DNA of 64,000 bases from PRO6 sp035565775 (lineage in GTDB: Bacteria; Pseudomonadota; Alphaproteobacteria; Rhizobiales; Xanthobacteraceae). The stretch is from NCBI GenBank assembly GCA_035565775.1, contig DATMRW010000027.1, positions 1 to 64,000 on the forward strand. Direction: 5' to 3'. The notes beneath the pieces were generated by a model. The model ran no database searches, was not told the DNA's origin, and was given only the letters and a program-made list of their open reading frames with translations. Below, piece after piece: positions 27,998 through 37,264 of this stretch. Numbering within the stretch: the stretch's first letter is position 1; the number at the start of each line of letters is the position of its first letter. The position numbers and the translations under genes were made by a program.

Positions 27998-28819
27998 ATG
28001 GCTCTGGAAGTGTTCACAGGCAGTTCCATGATCCCGCGCGAGTTCGCGACGGCAGCCATGGAGTATTTGTGGTCGAAGTGGAGAGTCCTGTCGGCCACCA
28101 ACAGCCTGACACTGCAGCGCCTGATCGAGGAAACCAGCTATCAGCTGCGCACGAACCTGACGCAACTGATCTCTTGCGGCGACGATTTCATCTACATCTA
28201 TGTCGGCGAAGCGGTCGAACGGGAGATCGGCGAAAATCTCGCCGGCACCGCGCTGTCGCAATCCGGCAATGCCCTGGCCGGCGAATTCACCGAAGTCTAT
28301 CGGCGCGTCATCGCTTCCCAGCGCCCGGCCTTCATCCGCTACACCAACGCCCGCTCGCAGATCGGCACGATCTGGCAGCGCCTGATCCTGCCGATCCGCA
28401 TGGCCAATGATCAGGTCATGCTGGTGCTCTATTCGGAGGTCGTCAGCCACCGGCTGGAGATCTATGAGCATCTGTTCAAGACCGCGCCGGATGCGATGGT
28501 GATTGCCTATCCGATCGCCAATGATGTTGGCCACACCACCGACGGCTGGGTGGTGATGATGAACGACCGCGCCCGCGAGCTGCTGAGCTTCACCGGGCCG
28601 ATCCATAACCTGCAGCTCAGCCAGCTTCCGCAGTTTCGCGACATCGGGATCTGGGGTCGCCTCTATGCACCGAAAGGTGCTCCGACGCCGACCCCGTTGG
28701 AAACGCCTGACTTCGATCTCGAACTGCTGCGTTTTCCCAGCGCGTTTGGGCTGCGGCTGAAGCCAAAACCCTTCTCCCTCCACAGCATGCCGCTGGTGCC
28801 GAGCCCGGCGCTGTCCTGA
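27998..28819 (+). CDS. PAS-domain-containing protein (PAS_5 type)
   Basis: 273 aa without transmembrane segments. The N-terminal half (about 17-150) resembles PAS-like domains of the DUF1310/PAS_5 kind: an FIYIYVGEAVEREIG sensory strand and IWQRLILPIRMANDQVMLVLYSEV. A second PAS-like half follows (LFKTAPDAMVIAYPI ... GWVVMMNDRARELL). No kinase, GGDEF or DNA-binding domain is attached, so its output must be through a partner. The start at 27998 has GGCAAGG upstream; an ATG at 28028 is an alternative. It stands alone between gshB and comM. Confidence 0.7.
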   Translation: MALEVFTGSSMIPREFATAAMEYLWSKWRVLSATNSLTLQRLIEETSYQLRTNLTQLISCGDDFIYIYVGEAVEREIGENLAGTALSQSGNALAGEFTEVYRRVIASQRPAFIRYTNARSQIGTIWQRLILPIRMANDQVMLVLYSEVVSHRLEIYEHLFKTAPDAMVIAYPIANDVGHTTDGWVVMMNDRARELLSFTGPIHNLQLSQLPQFRDIGIWGRLYAPKGAPTPTPLETPDFDLELLRFPSAFGLRLKPKPFSLHSMPLVPSPALS

Positions 28820-28922
28820 GTGCCTAAAGGCAAGCTGGCGCCCCGGCCATGGTTGCCGCCGGCAGAGCATTCTTGTCGGTTCCGGCGATCTTGGCTAACC
28901 TCGCCGGCAGGGCGGGGGCATC

Positions 28923-30461
28923 ATGGTTCAGCGCGTGTCAACGGTGGCATTCGAGGGGATCGAGGCGCGGGCCGTTGACGTTCAGATTCAGGTCGCCCCG
29001 GGGCTTCCCGCCTTCACCATCGTCGGCCTTCCCGATAAGGCCGTTTCCGAAGCCCGCGAGCGCGTTCGCGCCGCGCTCCTTGCCTCGGGACTGGCGCTGC
29101 CGGCCCGCCGCATCACTGTCAACCTCGCGCCCGCCGATCTGCCGAAGGAAGGCAGCCACTACGACTTGCCGATTGCGCTTGGCCTGATGGCCGCGATCGG
29201 GGCGATCCCGGAGGATGCGCTGGCGGGCTACACCGTGCTCGGCGAACTCGGCCTCGACGGCTCGATTGCGCCGGTCGCCGGCGTCCTGCCCGCCGCGATG
29301 GGTGCCAATGCCCGCGACGAGGGCCTGATCTGCCCGGCCGATTGCGGCCCCGAAGCGGCCTGGGCCGGCGCCGAGATTCCGATCGTCGCCGCGGCCTCGC
29401 TGATCCAGATCGCCAACCACTTCAAGGGCACCCAGCTATTGTCGCGGCCGCAGCCGCAAATCCGCGAGCGCCACGATTCCCCGCTCGACCTGCGCGACAT
29501 CAAGGGCCAAGAAAGCGCCAAGCGCAGCCTCGAGATCGCTGCTGCCGGCGGCCATCATCTACTGATGATCGGCGCGCCCGGTGCCGGCAAATCGATGCTG
29601 GCGGCGCGGCTACCTTCGATCCTGCCGCCGCTCTCGCCCTCTGAGCTTTTGGAAGTCTCGACCATCGCCTCGGTCGCCGGCGAAATTAAGGGTGGCGCCC
29701 TGACAACACGCCGGCCGTTTCGCGCGCCGCATCACTCCGCCAGCATGCCGGCGCTGACCGGCGGCGGCCTGCGGGCGAAGCCCGGCGAGATCTCGCTGGC
29801 ACATAACGGCGTCCTGTTTCTCGACGAACTTCCCGAACTCGATCCGCGCGTGCTCGACTCGCTGCGCCAGCCGCTGGAGAACGGCGAGGTCGCGATCTCG
29901 CGCGCCAACCACCGCGTCAGCTATCCGGCGCGCTTCATGCTGGTCGCGGCGATGAACCCATGCCGCTGCGGCCGCGCCTTCGAGCAGGATTACTCTTGCA
30001 GGCGCGGACGGATCGAACGCTGCACCGCCGACTATCAGGCCCGCATTTCCGGGCCGCTGATGGATCGCATCGACTTGCGCATCGAGGTGCCGGCCGTCAC
30101 CGCCGCCGACCTGATCCTGCCGCCGCCGGCGGAGGGATCGAGCGAGGTTGCCGCGCGTGTCGCGGCTGCAAGAAAGATCCAGCTCAAGCGGTTTGCCGCG
30201 GCTAAGCTGCCGAACATCCGCACCAATGCGGAGGCGCCCGCGGCGATGCTCGACGACATCGCCCGGCTCGATGCGCAAAGCACCGCGCTCCTGCGCGATG
30301 CCGCGGAGACGATGCGGCTTTCGGCGCGCGGCTATCACCGCGTGCTGCGCGTCGCCCGCACCATTGCCGATCTCGCCGGCGCCGAACGCATCGCGCATCT
30401 CCATCTCGCCGAGGCGCTGTCTTACCGCGCCTTCGCCGACGAGCCACGCAGCGCGGCCTAA
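28923..30461 (+). CDS. comM: ComM/YifB-family Mg-chelatase-like AAA+ ATPase
   Basis: 512 aa. N-terminal Lon-protease-like (ChlI) domain about 1-170, then an AAA+ module with Walker A GAPGAGKSM at 217-225 and Walker B GVLFLDELPEL near 297, and a C-terminal Mg-chelatase helical domain (NPCRCG...). ComM is a hexameric helicase that promotes branch migration during natural transformation in Vibrio and Haemophilus; the family is also kept in bacteria not known to be competent. GGGCGGGGG precedes the start. Confidence 0.92.
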   Translation: MVQRVSTVAFEGIEARAVDVQIQVAPGLPAFTIVGLPDKAVSEARERVRAALLASGLALPARRITVNLAPADLPKEGSHYDLPIALGLMAAIGAIPEDALAGYTVLGELGLDGSIAPVAGVLPAAMGANARDEGLICPADCGPEAAWAGAEIPIVAAASLIQIANHFKGTQLLSRPQPQIRERHDSPLDLRDIKGQESAKRSLEIAAAGGHHLLMIGAPGAGKSMLAARLPSILPPLSPSELLEVSTIASVAGEIKGGALTTRRPFRAPHHSASMPALTGGGLRAKPGEISLAHNGVLFLDELPELDPRVLDSLRQPLENGEVAISRANHRVSYPARFMLVAAMNPCRCGRAFEQDYSCRRGRIERCTADYQARISGPLMDRIDLRIEVPAVTAADLILPPPAEGSSEVAARVAAARKIQLKRFAAAKLPNIRTNAEAPAAMLDDIARLDAQSTALLRDAAETMRLSARGYHRVLRVARTIADLAGAERIAHLHLAEALSYRAFADEPRSAA

Positions 30462-30559
30462 AACCTCGACAACCTTTTCTTAACCAAATTGGCAGGCGCC
30501 AACGCTTTCTTTGGCGCGGAAAACTGTTTTCAACGCCCATCCGCCATAGTGAGGCGCCA

Positions 30560-32518
30560 ATGACGGAGCAGGGCGACGTGCCGGTGCGGAACGATCCCGA
30601 ATGGAAGCAAGTGCAGGCGCCCTTCCGCCTGAAGGCGTTCGCAGCCGCGCCGTCGATGCTCGCCGCATGCGGGGCGGCGATCGTATGCGCCCTGATCGCC
30701 GGCAGCAGTTTTGGCTGGTTCGATCGCCATCCCGCCTTGTTTCTTGCTTTGGCAGGCGGACTGTTTGCGACGGCTGCGGGCTATGTCTTTCGACTGAAAG
30801 CACAGCTCAAGGAAACCCGGCAGTCACTTGCTCGGCTGAATTCGCAGAGCGATGAGCTGGTCGCGCGCAATCGCGCGCTGCGGGAAGCGGAGGCGCGCGC
30901 CGAAGCCGCCAACGAAACCAAGTCGCGCGTGCTGGCGATTGCCTCCCATGAGATCCGTACGCCGCTCAACGGCATCATCGGCATGAGCGGTCTGTTGCTC
31001 GACACGCCGCTGACCCCCGAACAGACGACCTATGCACGCGCGATCGAGACGTCCGGCAATGCGCTCCTGTCGTTGATCGAAACCGTGCTGGATTTTTCGC
31101 GGACCGAAACCGGCAGGATCGGTCTCGCGGCCGAACCGTTTGCGCTCTCCCCGCTGATCGAGGAACTAATCGAGCTCGTGGCGCCGCGCGCGCAAGCCAA
31201 AAATCTCGAGATCGCTGCCGACATCGATGAACGGCTTCCGGCCTGGGTGATCGGCGACGCCGCGCATCTGCGCCAGATCCTCCTCAATCTCGCAGGCAAT
31301 GCGATCAAGTTCACGACAACCGGCGGCGTCGCGCTCACGGTTGCGGCAGGCGAGGGCGACAAGACGATTGTCTTCAGCATGCGCGATACCGGAGCCGGCA
31401 TCGCCGCGGATGCCCATGCGCGCATCTTCGAGGAATTCGAACAGGCCCATCACGACGGCCCGCACGATGCCGGAGGGATCGGCCTCGGGCTTGCAATCAG
31501 CCAGCGCCTCGCGCGGCAGATGGGCGGCGGCATCTCCGTCGAAAGCACGGTCGGCGTCGGCTCCGTATTCGAACTCGCACTGCCGCTGATCGCCGCTGAA
31601 CCGCCGCCCGACGCGGCAACGCCTGCATCGTTTGTTACTCCCGATCTGCGCGGCAAAAACATCATGCTGGTCGAACCGCAGGAGCTCGCCGCATCGCTGC
31701 TCGCGAGCATCCTGCGGCGCTGGGGCGCGGACGTCACCTGCATCGGCGATGCGGCGCACGCGACCAAACTTCTGCACGAGCGGCCCTGGCACGCACTGCT
31801 CATATCGCACGCGATCGGCACAGATTCTGCCGCGGAGCTCGGCAGGGCGGCGCACAGCCGCGCCGAACACCGCATCATCATGGTGACGCCGGCGACGCGC
31901 CACGACCTTGCGCTTGCCGACGGCGACGCCTTCGACGGCTTTCTCATCAAGCCGGTTCGCGCCGCTTCGCTCGCGGCAAGGTTTGCGCCGGAGCACGCCG
32001 GAACGGACGCGCCCCTGATGCAGACCGGCTCGCCGCCGACCGATCCGTTCGATCATCAGACCACAGTGGATCCGTCAAAAATTAGCTCGGCGGGTGGCAG
32101 CCTCTCGATCCTCGTCGCCGAGGATAACGACATCAACGCGCTTCTGATTGAAACCCAACTCCGCAAGCTCGGCCATCGCGCCTGCATCACCACGGACGGC
32201 CGCGCCGCGTTCTCCGCCTGGCAGAAGGCAGTGGAAAGCGGCGCACCCTTCGACCTGATCCTGATGGACCTGAGGATGCCGCTGCAGGACGGAGTTGCGA
32301 CGGCGCGGCTGATCCGCGATCACGAACGCGGCATCAGCCAACGCGACATGGGGCGGGGCGCCGTGCCGATCTTCGCCCTCACCGCGAACCCGGCGGCTGA
32401 GAGCCGGGAGACCTGCCTTGCCGCCGGCATGAACGGATTTCTCGCCAAGCCGCTCGATCCGGAGCAGCTCTGCGGCCTGCTCGACGCCGTCATCTCAGGC
32501 GACAAACTGACGGCCTGA
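30560..32518 (+). CDS. Hybrid sensor histidine kinase with one degenerate and one intact receiver
   Basis: 652 aa. Two membrane spans (about 32-50 and 56-76) with almost no periplasmic loop; coiled coil 80-120; HisKA with phosphoacceptor His130 (ASHEIRTPLNG); HATPase_c with NLAGNAIKF, DTGAGI and GIGLGLAIS. Receiver 1 (about 370-475) has lost the acidic pocket (MLVEP) and the phosphoacceptor Asp (LLISHAIG) but keeps Lys in FLIKP, so it is a pseudo-receiver. Receiver 2 (about 512-640) is complete: VAEDND, LILMDLRMP, LTAN, AKP. GAGG lies 5 nt before the ATG. No cognate regulator is adjacent. Convergent with coaA. Confidence 0.9.
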   Translation: MTEQGDVPVRNDPEWKQVQAPFRLKAFAAAPSMLAACGAAIVCALIAGSSFGWFDRHPALFLALAGGLFATAAGYVFRLKAQLKETRQSLARLNSQSDELVARNRALREAEARAEAANETKSRVLAIASHEIRTPLNGIIGMSGLLLDTPLTPEQTTYARAIETSGNALLSLIETVLDFSRTETGRIGLAAEPFALSPLIEELIELVAPRAQAKNLEIAADIDERLPAWVIGDAAHLRQILLNLAGNAIKFTTTGGVALTVAAGEGDKTIVFSMRDTGAGIAADAHARIFEEFEQAHHDGPHDAGGIGLGLAISQRLARQMGGGISVESTVGVGSVFELALPLIAAEPPPDAATPASFVTPDLRGKNIMLVEPQELAASLLASILRRWGADVTCIGDAAHATKLLHERPWHALLISHAIGTDSAAELGRAAHSRAEHRIIMVTPATRHDLALADGDAFDGFLIKPVRAASLAARFAPEHAGTDAPLMQTGSPPTDPFDHQTTVDPSKISSAGGSLSILVAEDNDINALLIETQLRKLGHRACITTDGRAAFSAWQKAVESGAPFDLILMDLRMPLQDGVATARLIRDHERGISQRDMGRGAVPIFALTANPAAESRETCLAAGMNGFLAKPLDPEQLCGLLDAVISGDKLTA

Positions 32519-32542
32519 CGACGGCAGGTCTCTCGCCGAAAT

Positions 32543-33496
32543 TCACAGCCGCCGCAGCGCCACCGTCTCAATGACGTGCTCGGGGCCCTTCTTGAGAATG
32601 AGGGTCGCGCGCGGGCGGGTCGGAAGAATGTTGTCCTCGAGATTGGCGAGGTTGGTCCGCTCCCAGATCGAGAGCGCGGTGGCGATCGCCTCCTCGTCGG
32701 AGAGCAGCGCGTAACGATGGAAGTATGAGCGCGGGTCCTGGAAGGCGGTGTGGCGCAGCGCGAGGAAGCGCTCAATGTACCAGGCACGCAGCACCTGCTC
32801 GTCGGCATCGATATAGACCGAGAAATCGAAGAAGTCGGAAACCACCGGGATCGCCTTGCCGTCGCGCGGCAGCCGCCCGGTCTGCAGCACGTTCAGGCCC
32901 TCGACGATCAGGATGTCGGGATGCTGCACCTCGACCCACTGGTTCGGCACGATGTCGTATGTCAGGTGCGAATAGATCGGCGCGCGCACCGGGCTGCGGC
33001 CTGCCTTCACGTCGCTCAGAAAACCGAGCAGCGCCGGCAGATCGTAGCTTTCGGGAAAACCCTTCTTCTGCATCAGGCCCTGCCGTTCGAGCACGGCGTT
33101 GGGGTAGAGAAAACCATCGGTCGTCACTAGCGCCACCTTCGGCTTGGGCGACCAGTGCTGCAAGAGCGCCTGCAGCACGCGCGCGGTGGTCGACTTGCCG
33201 ACCGCGACCGAGCCCGCGACGCCGATGATGTACGGCATCTTGCGATCTTCGATGCCGAGAAACTGGCGCTGGGCAAGAAACAGCCGCTGCGTCGCCGCGG
33301 CATACATCGACAGCAGACGCGAGAGCGGAAGATAGATTTCCTCGACCTCCTTGAGGTCGAGGCGATCATGCATCGAGCTCAGCGCCGCGATCTCCTCGGC
33401 GTTGAGCGTCATCGGCATATCGTCGCGCAGCTTCGCCCAATCCTCGCGCGAAAAAACGCGATACGGATTGTATTGCTGGTCTACCCGCATCTCCAT
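32543..33496 (-). CDS. coaA: Type I pantothenate kinase
   Basis: Phosphorylates pantothenate, the first and usually rate-limiting step of CoA synthesis. 317 aa. Walker A GVAGSVAVGKST at 92-103 and family segments VTTDGFLYPN, PESYD and YSHLTYDIVP are present. It lies 73 bp downstream of hisE and probably ends the his transcript. coaE, the last step of the same pathway, is 11 kb to the right. Confidence 0.97.
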   Translation of the reverse strand: MEMRVDQQYNPYRVFSREDWAKLRDDMPMTLNAEEIAALSSMHDRLDLKEVEEIYLPLSRLLSMYAAATQRLFLAQRQFLGIEDRKMPYIIGVAGSVAVGKSTTARVLQALLQHWSPKPKVALVTTDGFLYPNAVLERQGLMQKKGFPESYDLPALLGFLSDVKAGRSPVRAPIYSHLTYDIVPNQWVEVQHPDILIVEGLNVLQTGRLPRDGKAIPVVSDFFDFSVYIDADEQVLRAWYIERFLALRHTAFQDPRSYFHRYALLSDEEAIATALSIWERTNLANLEDNILPTRPRATLILKKGPEHVIETVALRRL

Positions 33497-33569
33497 AAGG
33501 CCTTATTTCCTCGGTGTTCGGCGGAGATTTTCTGCGCCGCTCACACGGCCTCGTTCCGCTTCTGGTCTT

Positions 33570-33893
33570 TTACTCTGGCGGGCGCGCCGCTTTTTCTTCC
33601 AGGCCCGACATGCCGGTGCGCGCCGCGAGCACCGCCTCGACTTCTTCAAGCGTGACGCCGCGCGACTTCAGCAGCACCAGCAGATGAAACAGCACATCGG
33701 CGCTCTCTCCGACGAAATGATCGCGGTCGTTCTCCACCGCGGCGATCACCGCCTCGACGGCCTCCTCGCCGAATTTCTTCGCGCAATAGGCCGGCCCGCG
33801 ATCCAGGAGCTTGCGGGTGTACGACACCTCGCCGCTGCTTGTCGCGCGCGCATCGATGATTGCGGTGAGATCGTGGAGCGTGAAACGCGACAT
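33570..33893 (-). CDS. hisE: Phosphoribosyl-ATP pyrophosphatase
   Basis: Second step of histidine synthesis, hydrolysing PR-ATP to PR-AMP. 107 aa from the ATG at 33893 (MSRFTLHDLTAII), with GAGAGAAAG upstream. MazG-like helical fold with metal/substrate motif KKFGEEAVEAVIAA and ESADVLFHLLVLL. HisI is not in this window, so the two activities are separate genes here. Confidence 0.96.
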   Translation of the reverse strand: MSRFTLHDLTAIIDARATSSGEVSYTRKLLDRGPAYCAKKFGEEAVEAVIAAVENDRDHFVGESADVLFHLLVLLKSRGVTLEEVEAVLAARTGMSGLEEKAARPPE

Positions 33894-33924
33894 CGAACTG
33901 ACTTTCTCTCGGGGGCAAGCGCGC

Positions 33925-34689
33925 TCAGGCGTCGAGCCGCATCGGCAGGCCGGCGCGCGCCATGTGCTCCTTGGCCTCGCGAATGGTGAACTCGCCGAAG
34001 TGGAAGATCGACGCCGCAAGCACGGCGCTGGCGCGGCCATCGCGCACGCCCTCGACGAGATGATCGAGATTACCGACGCCGCCCGAGGCGATCACCGGCA
34101 CGCTGATGCTGTCGGCAATGACGCGGGTGAGGGGAATGTCGAAGCCCTGGCGCGTGCCATCGCGATCCATCGATGTCAGCAAGATTTCGCCCGCGCCGAG
34201 CGAGACGACTTCCTGCGCGAATTCGATGGCGTCGATGCCGGTCGACTTCCGGCCGCCATGGGTGAAGATCTCCCAGCGATCCGAGCCGACGCGCTTGGCG
34301 TCAATGGCGACCACGATGCACTGCGTGCCGAATTTTTCCGCCGCTTCCCTGACAAATTCGCGGCGAGCGACGGCCGCGCTGTTGATCGACACTTTATCTG
34401 CACCGGCGCGAAGCAGCTCGCGGATGTCCTCGACGGTGCGGACGCCGCCGCCGACCGTCACCGGCATCATGCAGGCCTCGGCGGTGCGGCGCACGACATC
34501 GAGCATGGTGCCGCGGTTTTCATTGGTCGCGGCGATGTCGAGAAAGCACAATTCGTCGGCGCCCGCTGCATCATAGGCGATGGCGGCTTCCACCGGATCG
34601 CCGGCGTCGCGCAGATTGACGAAGTTGACGCCTTTGACAACCCGGCCGTCCTTCACATCCAGGCAAGGGATGACGCGCACTTTGAGCAT
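33925..34689 (-). CDS. hisF: Imidazole glycerol phosphate synthase cyclase subunit
   Basis: With HisH it converts PRFAR plus ammonia to imidazole glycerol phosphate and AICAR. 254-aa (beta-alpha)8 barrel. Catalytic aspartates are in VIPCLDVKDGRVVKGVNF (near residue 10) and SMDRDGTRQGFD (near 130). Five nt after hisA. Confidence 0.98.
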   Translation of the reverse strand: MLKVRVIPCLDVKDGRVVKGVNFVNLRDAGDPVEAAIAYDAAGADELCFLDIAATNENRGTMLDVVRRTAEACMMPVTVGGGVRTVEDIRELLRAGADKVSINSAAVARREFVREAAEKFGTQCIVVAIDAKRVGSDRWEIFTHGGRKSTGIDAIEFAQEVVSLGAGEILLTSMDRDGTRQGFDIPLTRVIADSISVPVIASGGVGNLDHLVEGVRDGRASAVLAASIFHFGEFTIREAKEHMARAGLPMRLDA

Positions 34690-34694
34690 GATGA

Positions 34695-35468
34695 TCAGTC
34701 CGTGGTTGCGCCGGACGAGCCTGCCGAAGCTGCGCCCGGTTTGCGGTCTTTGAGAACCTTGATGGCTTGCGCGGCGTCGATCCGGCCATCGTACAGGGCG
34801 CGCCCGGAAATGACACCCTCAACGTTGGGATGATTGCGGGCCGCGGCCTGCGCCAGTTCGTCGACGTTGGACAGGCCGCCGCTTGCGATCACCGGGATGC
34901 GGGTGTGGTCGGCCAGCTCATAGGTCGCTTCCCAGTTCACGCCCTTGAGAACGCCGTCCCGGTCGATGTCGGTGTAGACGATGGCGGCGACGCCGGCGTC
35001 CTCGAAGCGATCGGCAAGCTGGTTCACCGTTACCTGGGAGCTGGTCGCCCAGCCCTCGACTGCGACCATGCGCGAGCGGGCGTCGATGCCGACGACGATG
35101 CGGCCCGGAAAGGCCTTGCAGGCGTCCTTCACCAGCTTGGGGTCGCGCACCGCGGCGGTGCCGATGATGACGCGGGTGACGCCCTTCGACAGCCAGCCCT
35201 CGATGGTGGCAAGATCGCGGATGCCGCCGCCGAGCTGGAGCGGCATCTTGACCGCCTTGAGCATGCCCTCGACCGCGGTCGCGTTCACCGGCTTGCCGGC
35301 AAAGGCGCCGTCGAGATCGACGACATGCAGATATTCAAATCCCTGGGCGGCGAAGTCGCGCGCCTGCGCAACCGGATCCTGGTTGAACACGGTGACGCGG
35401 GCCATATCGCCCTGTTCGAGGCGGACGCACTGGCCCCCCTTGAGATCGATCGCGGGAAAAAGGATCAC
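34695..35468 (-). CDS. hisA: Phosphoribosylformimino-5-aminoimidazole carboxamide ribotide isomerase
   Basis: Amadori isomerase (ProFAR to PRFAR). 257 aa from a GTG at 35468, which overlaps the hisH stop as GTGA and gives the standard N-terminus ILFPAIDLKGGQCVRL. An upstream GTG at 35477 would add three residues. Catalytic aspartates are in PAIDLKGG and YTDIDRDGVLKGVN. Confidence 0.96.
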   Translation of the reverse strand: MILFPAIDLKGGQCVRLEQGDMARVTVFNQDPVAQARDFAAQGFEYLHVVDLDGAFAGKPVNATAVEGMLKAVKMPLQLGGGIRDLATIEGWLSKGVTRVIIGTAAVRDPKLVKDACKAFPGRIVVGIDARSRMVAVEGWATSSQVTVNQLADRFEDAGVAAIVYTDIDRDGVLKGVNWEATYELADHTRIPVIASGGLSNVDELAQAAARNHPNVEGVISGRALYDGRIDAAQAIKVLKDRKPGAASAGSSGATTD

Positions 35469-36115
35469 GGCTTCCACTTCAGAAAATTGGCGATCAAAGC
35501 CAGGCCGAAGCGCTGGCTCTTCTCGGGGTGAAACTGCGTGCCGATCATGGTGTCTTTCGCCACCATGGCGGTGAGCGGCCCACCGTAATGGGCAATCGCC
35601 ACCACGTCTGCCTCCGAGGCAGCCTGCAGGTGATAGGAGTGCACGAAATAGGCATGGCGGCCGTCCGGCCCAAGCGGCATCCGGTCGATCACCGGATGGT
35701 CGCGGAGCGGCTCAAGCGTGTTCCAGCCCATATGCGGAATTTTGAGGTTTTCATCGCGCGGCTTGATCAGCCCGACCTCGCCCGGAATCCAGCCAAGGCC
35801 CTTGGTCTCGACATGCTCCTTGCCGACCGTCGCCATCAGCTGCATGCCGACGCAAATGCCGAAAAACGGCCGCGCTTTGTCACGCACCGCCTCGGTCATC
35901 GCCTCGACCATGCCGTCAAGCGAGTCCAGCCCCTTGCGGCAATCGGCGAAGGCACCGACGCCGGGCAGCACAATGCGATCGGCGCGAAACACGGCCTCGG
36001 GATCGCGCGTCACGATCACCTTTTCCGACAATTCGCTGCGGCGCGCAGCCAATTCAAACGCCTTGGCCGCCGAATGCAGGTTGCCAGAGCCGTAGTCGAT
36101 AATTGCAACGCTCAA
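35465..36115 (-). CDS. hisH: Imidazole glycerol phosphate synthase glutamine amidotransferase subunit
   Basis: Supplies ammonia from glutamine to HisF. 216 aa. Triad: Cys88 in GICVGMQLM, His and Glu in GTQFHPEKSQRFG. The start is a TTG at 36115: no ATG or GTG gives the required N-terminus SVAIIDYGSGNL, and GGGAG sits 7 nt upstream. It overlaps the preceding DUF2628 stop by 4 nt (TTGA), so translation is probably coupled. Confidence 0.96.
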   Translation of the reverse strand: MSVAIIDYGSGNLHSAAKAFELAARRSELSEKVIVTRDPEAVFRADRIVLPGVGAFADCRKGLDSLDGMVEAMTEAVRDKARPFFGICVGMQLMATVGKEHVETKGLGWIPGEVGLIKPRDENLKIPHMGWNTLEPLRDHPVIDRMPLGPDGRHAYFVHSYHLQAASEADVVAIAHYGGPLTAMVAKDTMIGTQFHPEKSQRFGLALIANFLKWKP

Positions 36116-36642
36116 CGAAGGGCTCCCGGCTGAGGAAAGAGGCCAAGCACACTGTTCGGGCCATCGGGTGAGGCCGGGTGCGACTGAGCAGGACTGGCAT
36201 AACGCGGCGGCGGCGGCGCGCCGCGATCGATGCCGCCGCGCTCGTCGGCGAGATCGCGCCGGCCCGCCCAGCGGTCGAAAAAGCGCTGCTCGGCCGCGTC
36301 CTCATGGTCGGCGACCACAAGATCGAGCTGCCGCCACTTGCCACGCGAATAGGTCCAGCGCCGCAGGGTCGAGGCCTCAAAGCCCATCAGCAGCGCAACC
36401 AAGGCCATCACCGCGAAGATCGTACCGGAATCAACGCCGAGCGCGACCAGGCCGAAATCCAGCGCGAGGCTGAACACGATATAAACGAGGGTGACGATCC
36501 AGAGTTGATGGAAGATCAGCCACGGCAGGGTCAGGACCATTGCCCAGAAATGGAACCCGTCCCGGATGAACACGAACTTGTCCCGCTGCCGCGGCGTGGT
36601 GTCGCCGGGCTCGATAGGGGCGTGAACCGTGTAAACCGCCAT
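36112..36642 (-). CDS. DUF2628 domain-containing membrane protein inside the his operon
   Basis: 176 aa from the ATG at 36642 (an ATG at 36651 is possible). The start MAVYTVHAP and FVFIRDGFHFWAMVLTLPWLIFHQLW identify DUF2628. About three membrane spans cover 35-100, followed by a soluble Arg/Pro-rich tail with RWTYSRGKWRQLDLVVADHEDAAEQRFFD. Function unknown. It sits between hisB and hisH (28-bp gap, then 4-nt overlap), a position I recall in related alphaproteobacteria. Confidence 0.85.
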   Translation of the reverse strand: MAVYTVHAPIEPGDTTPRQRDKFVFIRDGFHFWAMVLTLPWLIFHQLWIVTLVYIVFSLALDFGLVALGVDSGTIFAVMALVALLMGFEASTLRRWTYSRGKWRQLDLVVADHEDAAEQRFFDRWAGRRDLADERGGIDRGAPPPPRYASPAQSHPASPDGPNSVLGLFPQPGALR

Positions 36643-36670
36643 GATCGTCATCCGCGTCGAAGGCGCAGGG

Positions 36671-37264
36671 TCAGCCGCCGAGCTGACCCTTGGTTGAAGG
36701 AACCTCGCCCGAAGCCTTCGGATCAATCGCTACGGCCATACGCAGCGCCCGGGCGAGTCCCTTGAAGCAGGACTCCGCGATGTGATGGCAGTTATCGCCA
36801 TACAGCGTCTCAACGTGCAAGGTGACGCCTGCGTTCATCGTGAAGGCGTTGAACCATTCCCGCACCAGCTCGGTGTCGAAGGTGCCAATCTTGTCGCGCG
36901 GGAAATCGACCCGGAACACAAGGCAGGAGCGGCCCGAAATGTCGAGCGCCACCCGCGTCAGGGTCTCGTCCATCGGCATGTGCAGGTCGGCATAGCGGGT
37001 GATCCCGACCATCGGGCCGAGCGCCTGCCTCACCGCCTGACCGAGCGCGATGCCCACGTCTTCGGTGGTGTGGTGATAGTCGACATGAATGTCGCCGATC
37101 GCCTTCGCGGTGATGTCGATCCGCGAGTGGCGGGCGAGGAGATCCAGCATATGGTCGAAAAAGCCGACCCCGGTCGCGACATCCGCGACACCGGTGCCAT
37201 CAAGATTGACGCTGACCGCCACCTCGGTTTCCTTGGTTTTCCGCTGGATGCTCGCGGTACGCAT
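36671..37264 (-). CDS. hisB: Imidazoleglycerol-phosphate dehydratase
   Basis: Dehydrates IGP to imidazole acetol phosphate. 197 aa, monofunctional (no phosphatase domain). Manganese-binding histidine motifs GVGFFDHMLDLLARHS and DYHHTTEDVGIALG, and the later NCHHIAESCFKG, are complete. Start ATG at 37264 with GGAGGG 9 nt upstream. First gene of the minus-strand his-coaA operon, divergent from hslVU. Confidence 0.98.
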   Translation of the reverse strand: MRTASIQRKTKETEVAVSVNLDGTGVADVATGVGFFDHMLDLLARHSRIDITAKAIGDIHVDYHHTTEDVGIALGQAVRQALGPMVGITRYADLHMPMDETLTRVALDISGRSCLVFRVDFPRDKIGTFDTELVREWFNAFTMNAGVTLHVETLYGDNCHHIAESCFKGLARALRMAVAIDPKASGEVPSTKGQLGG

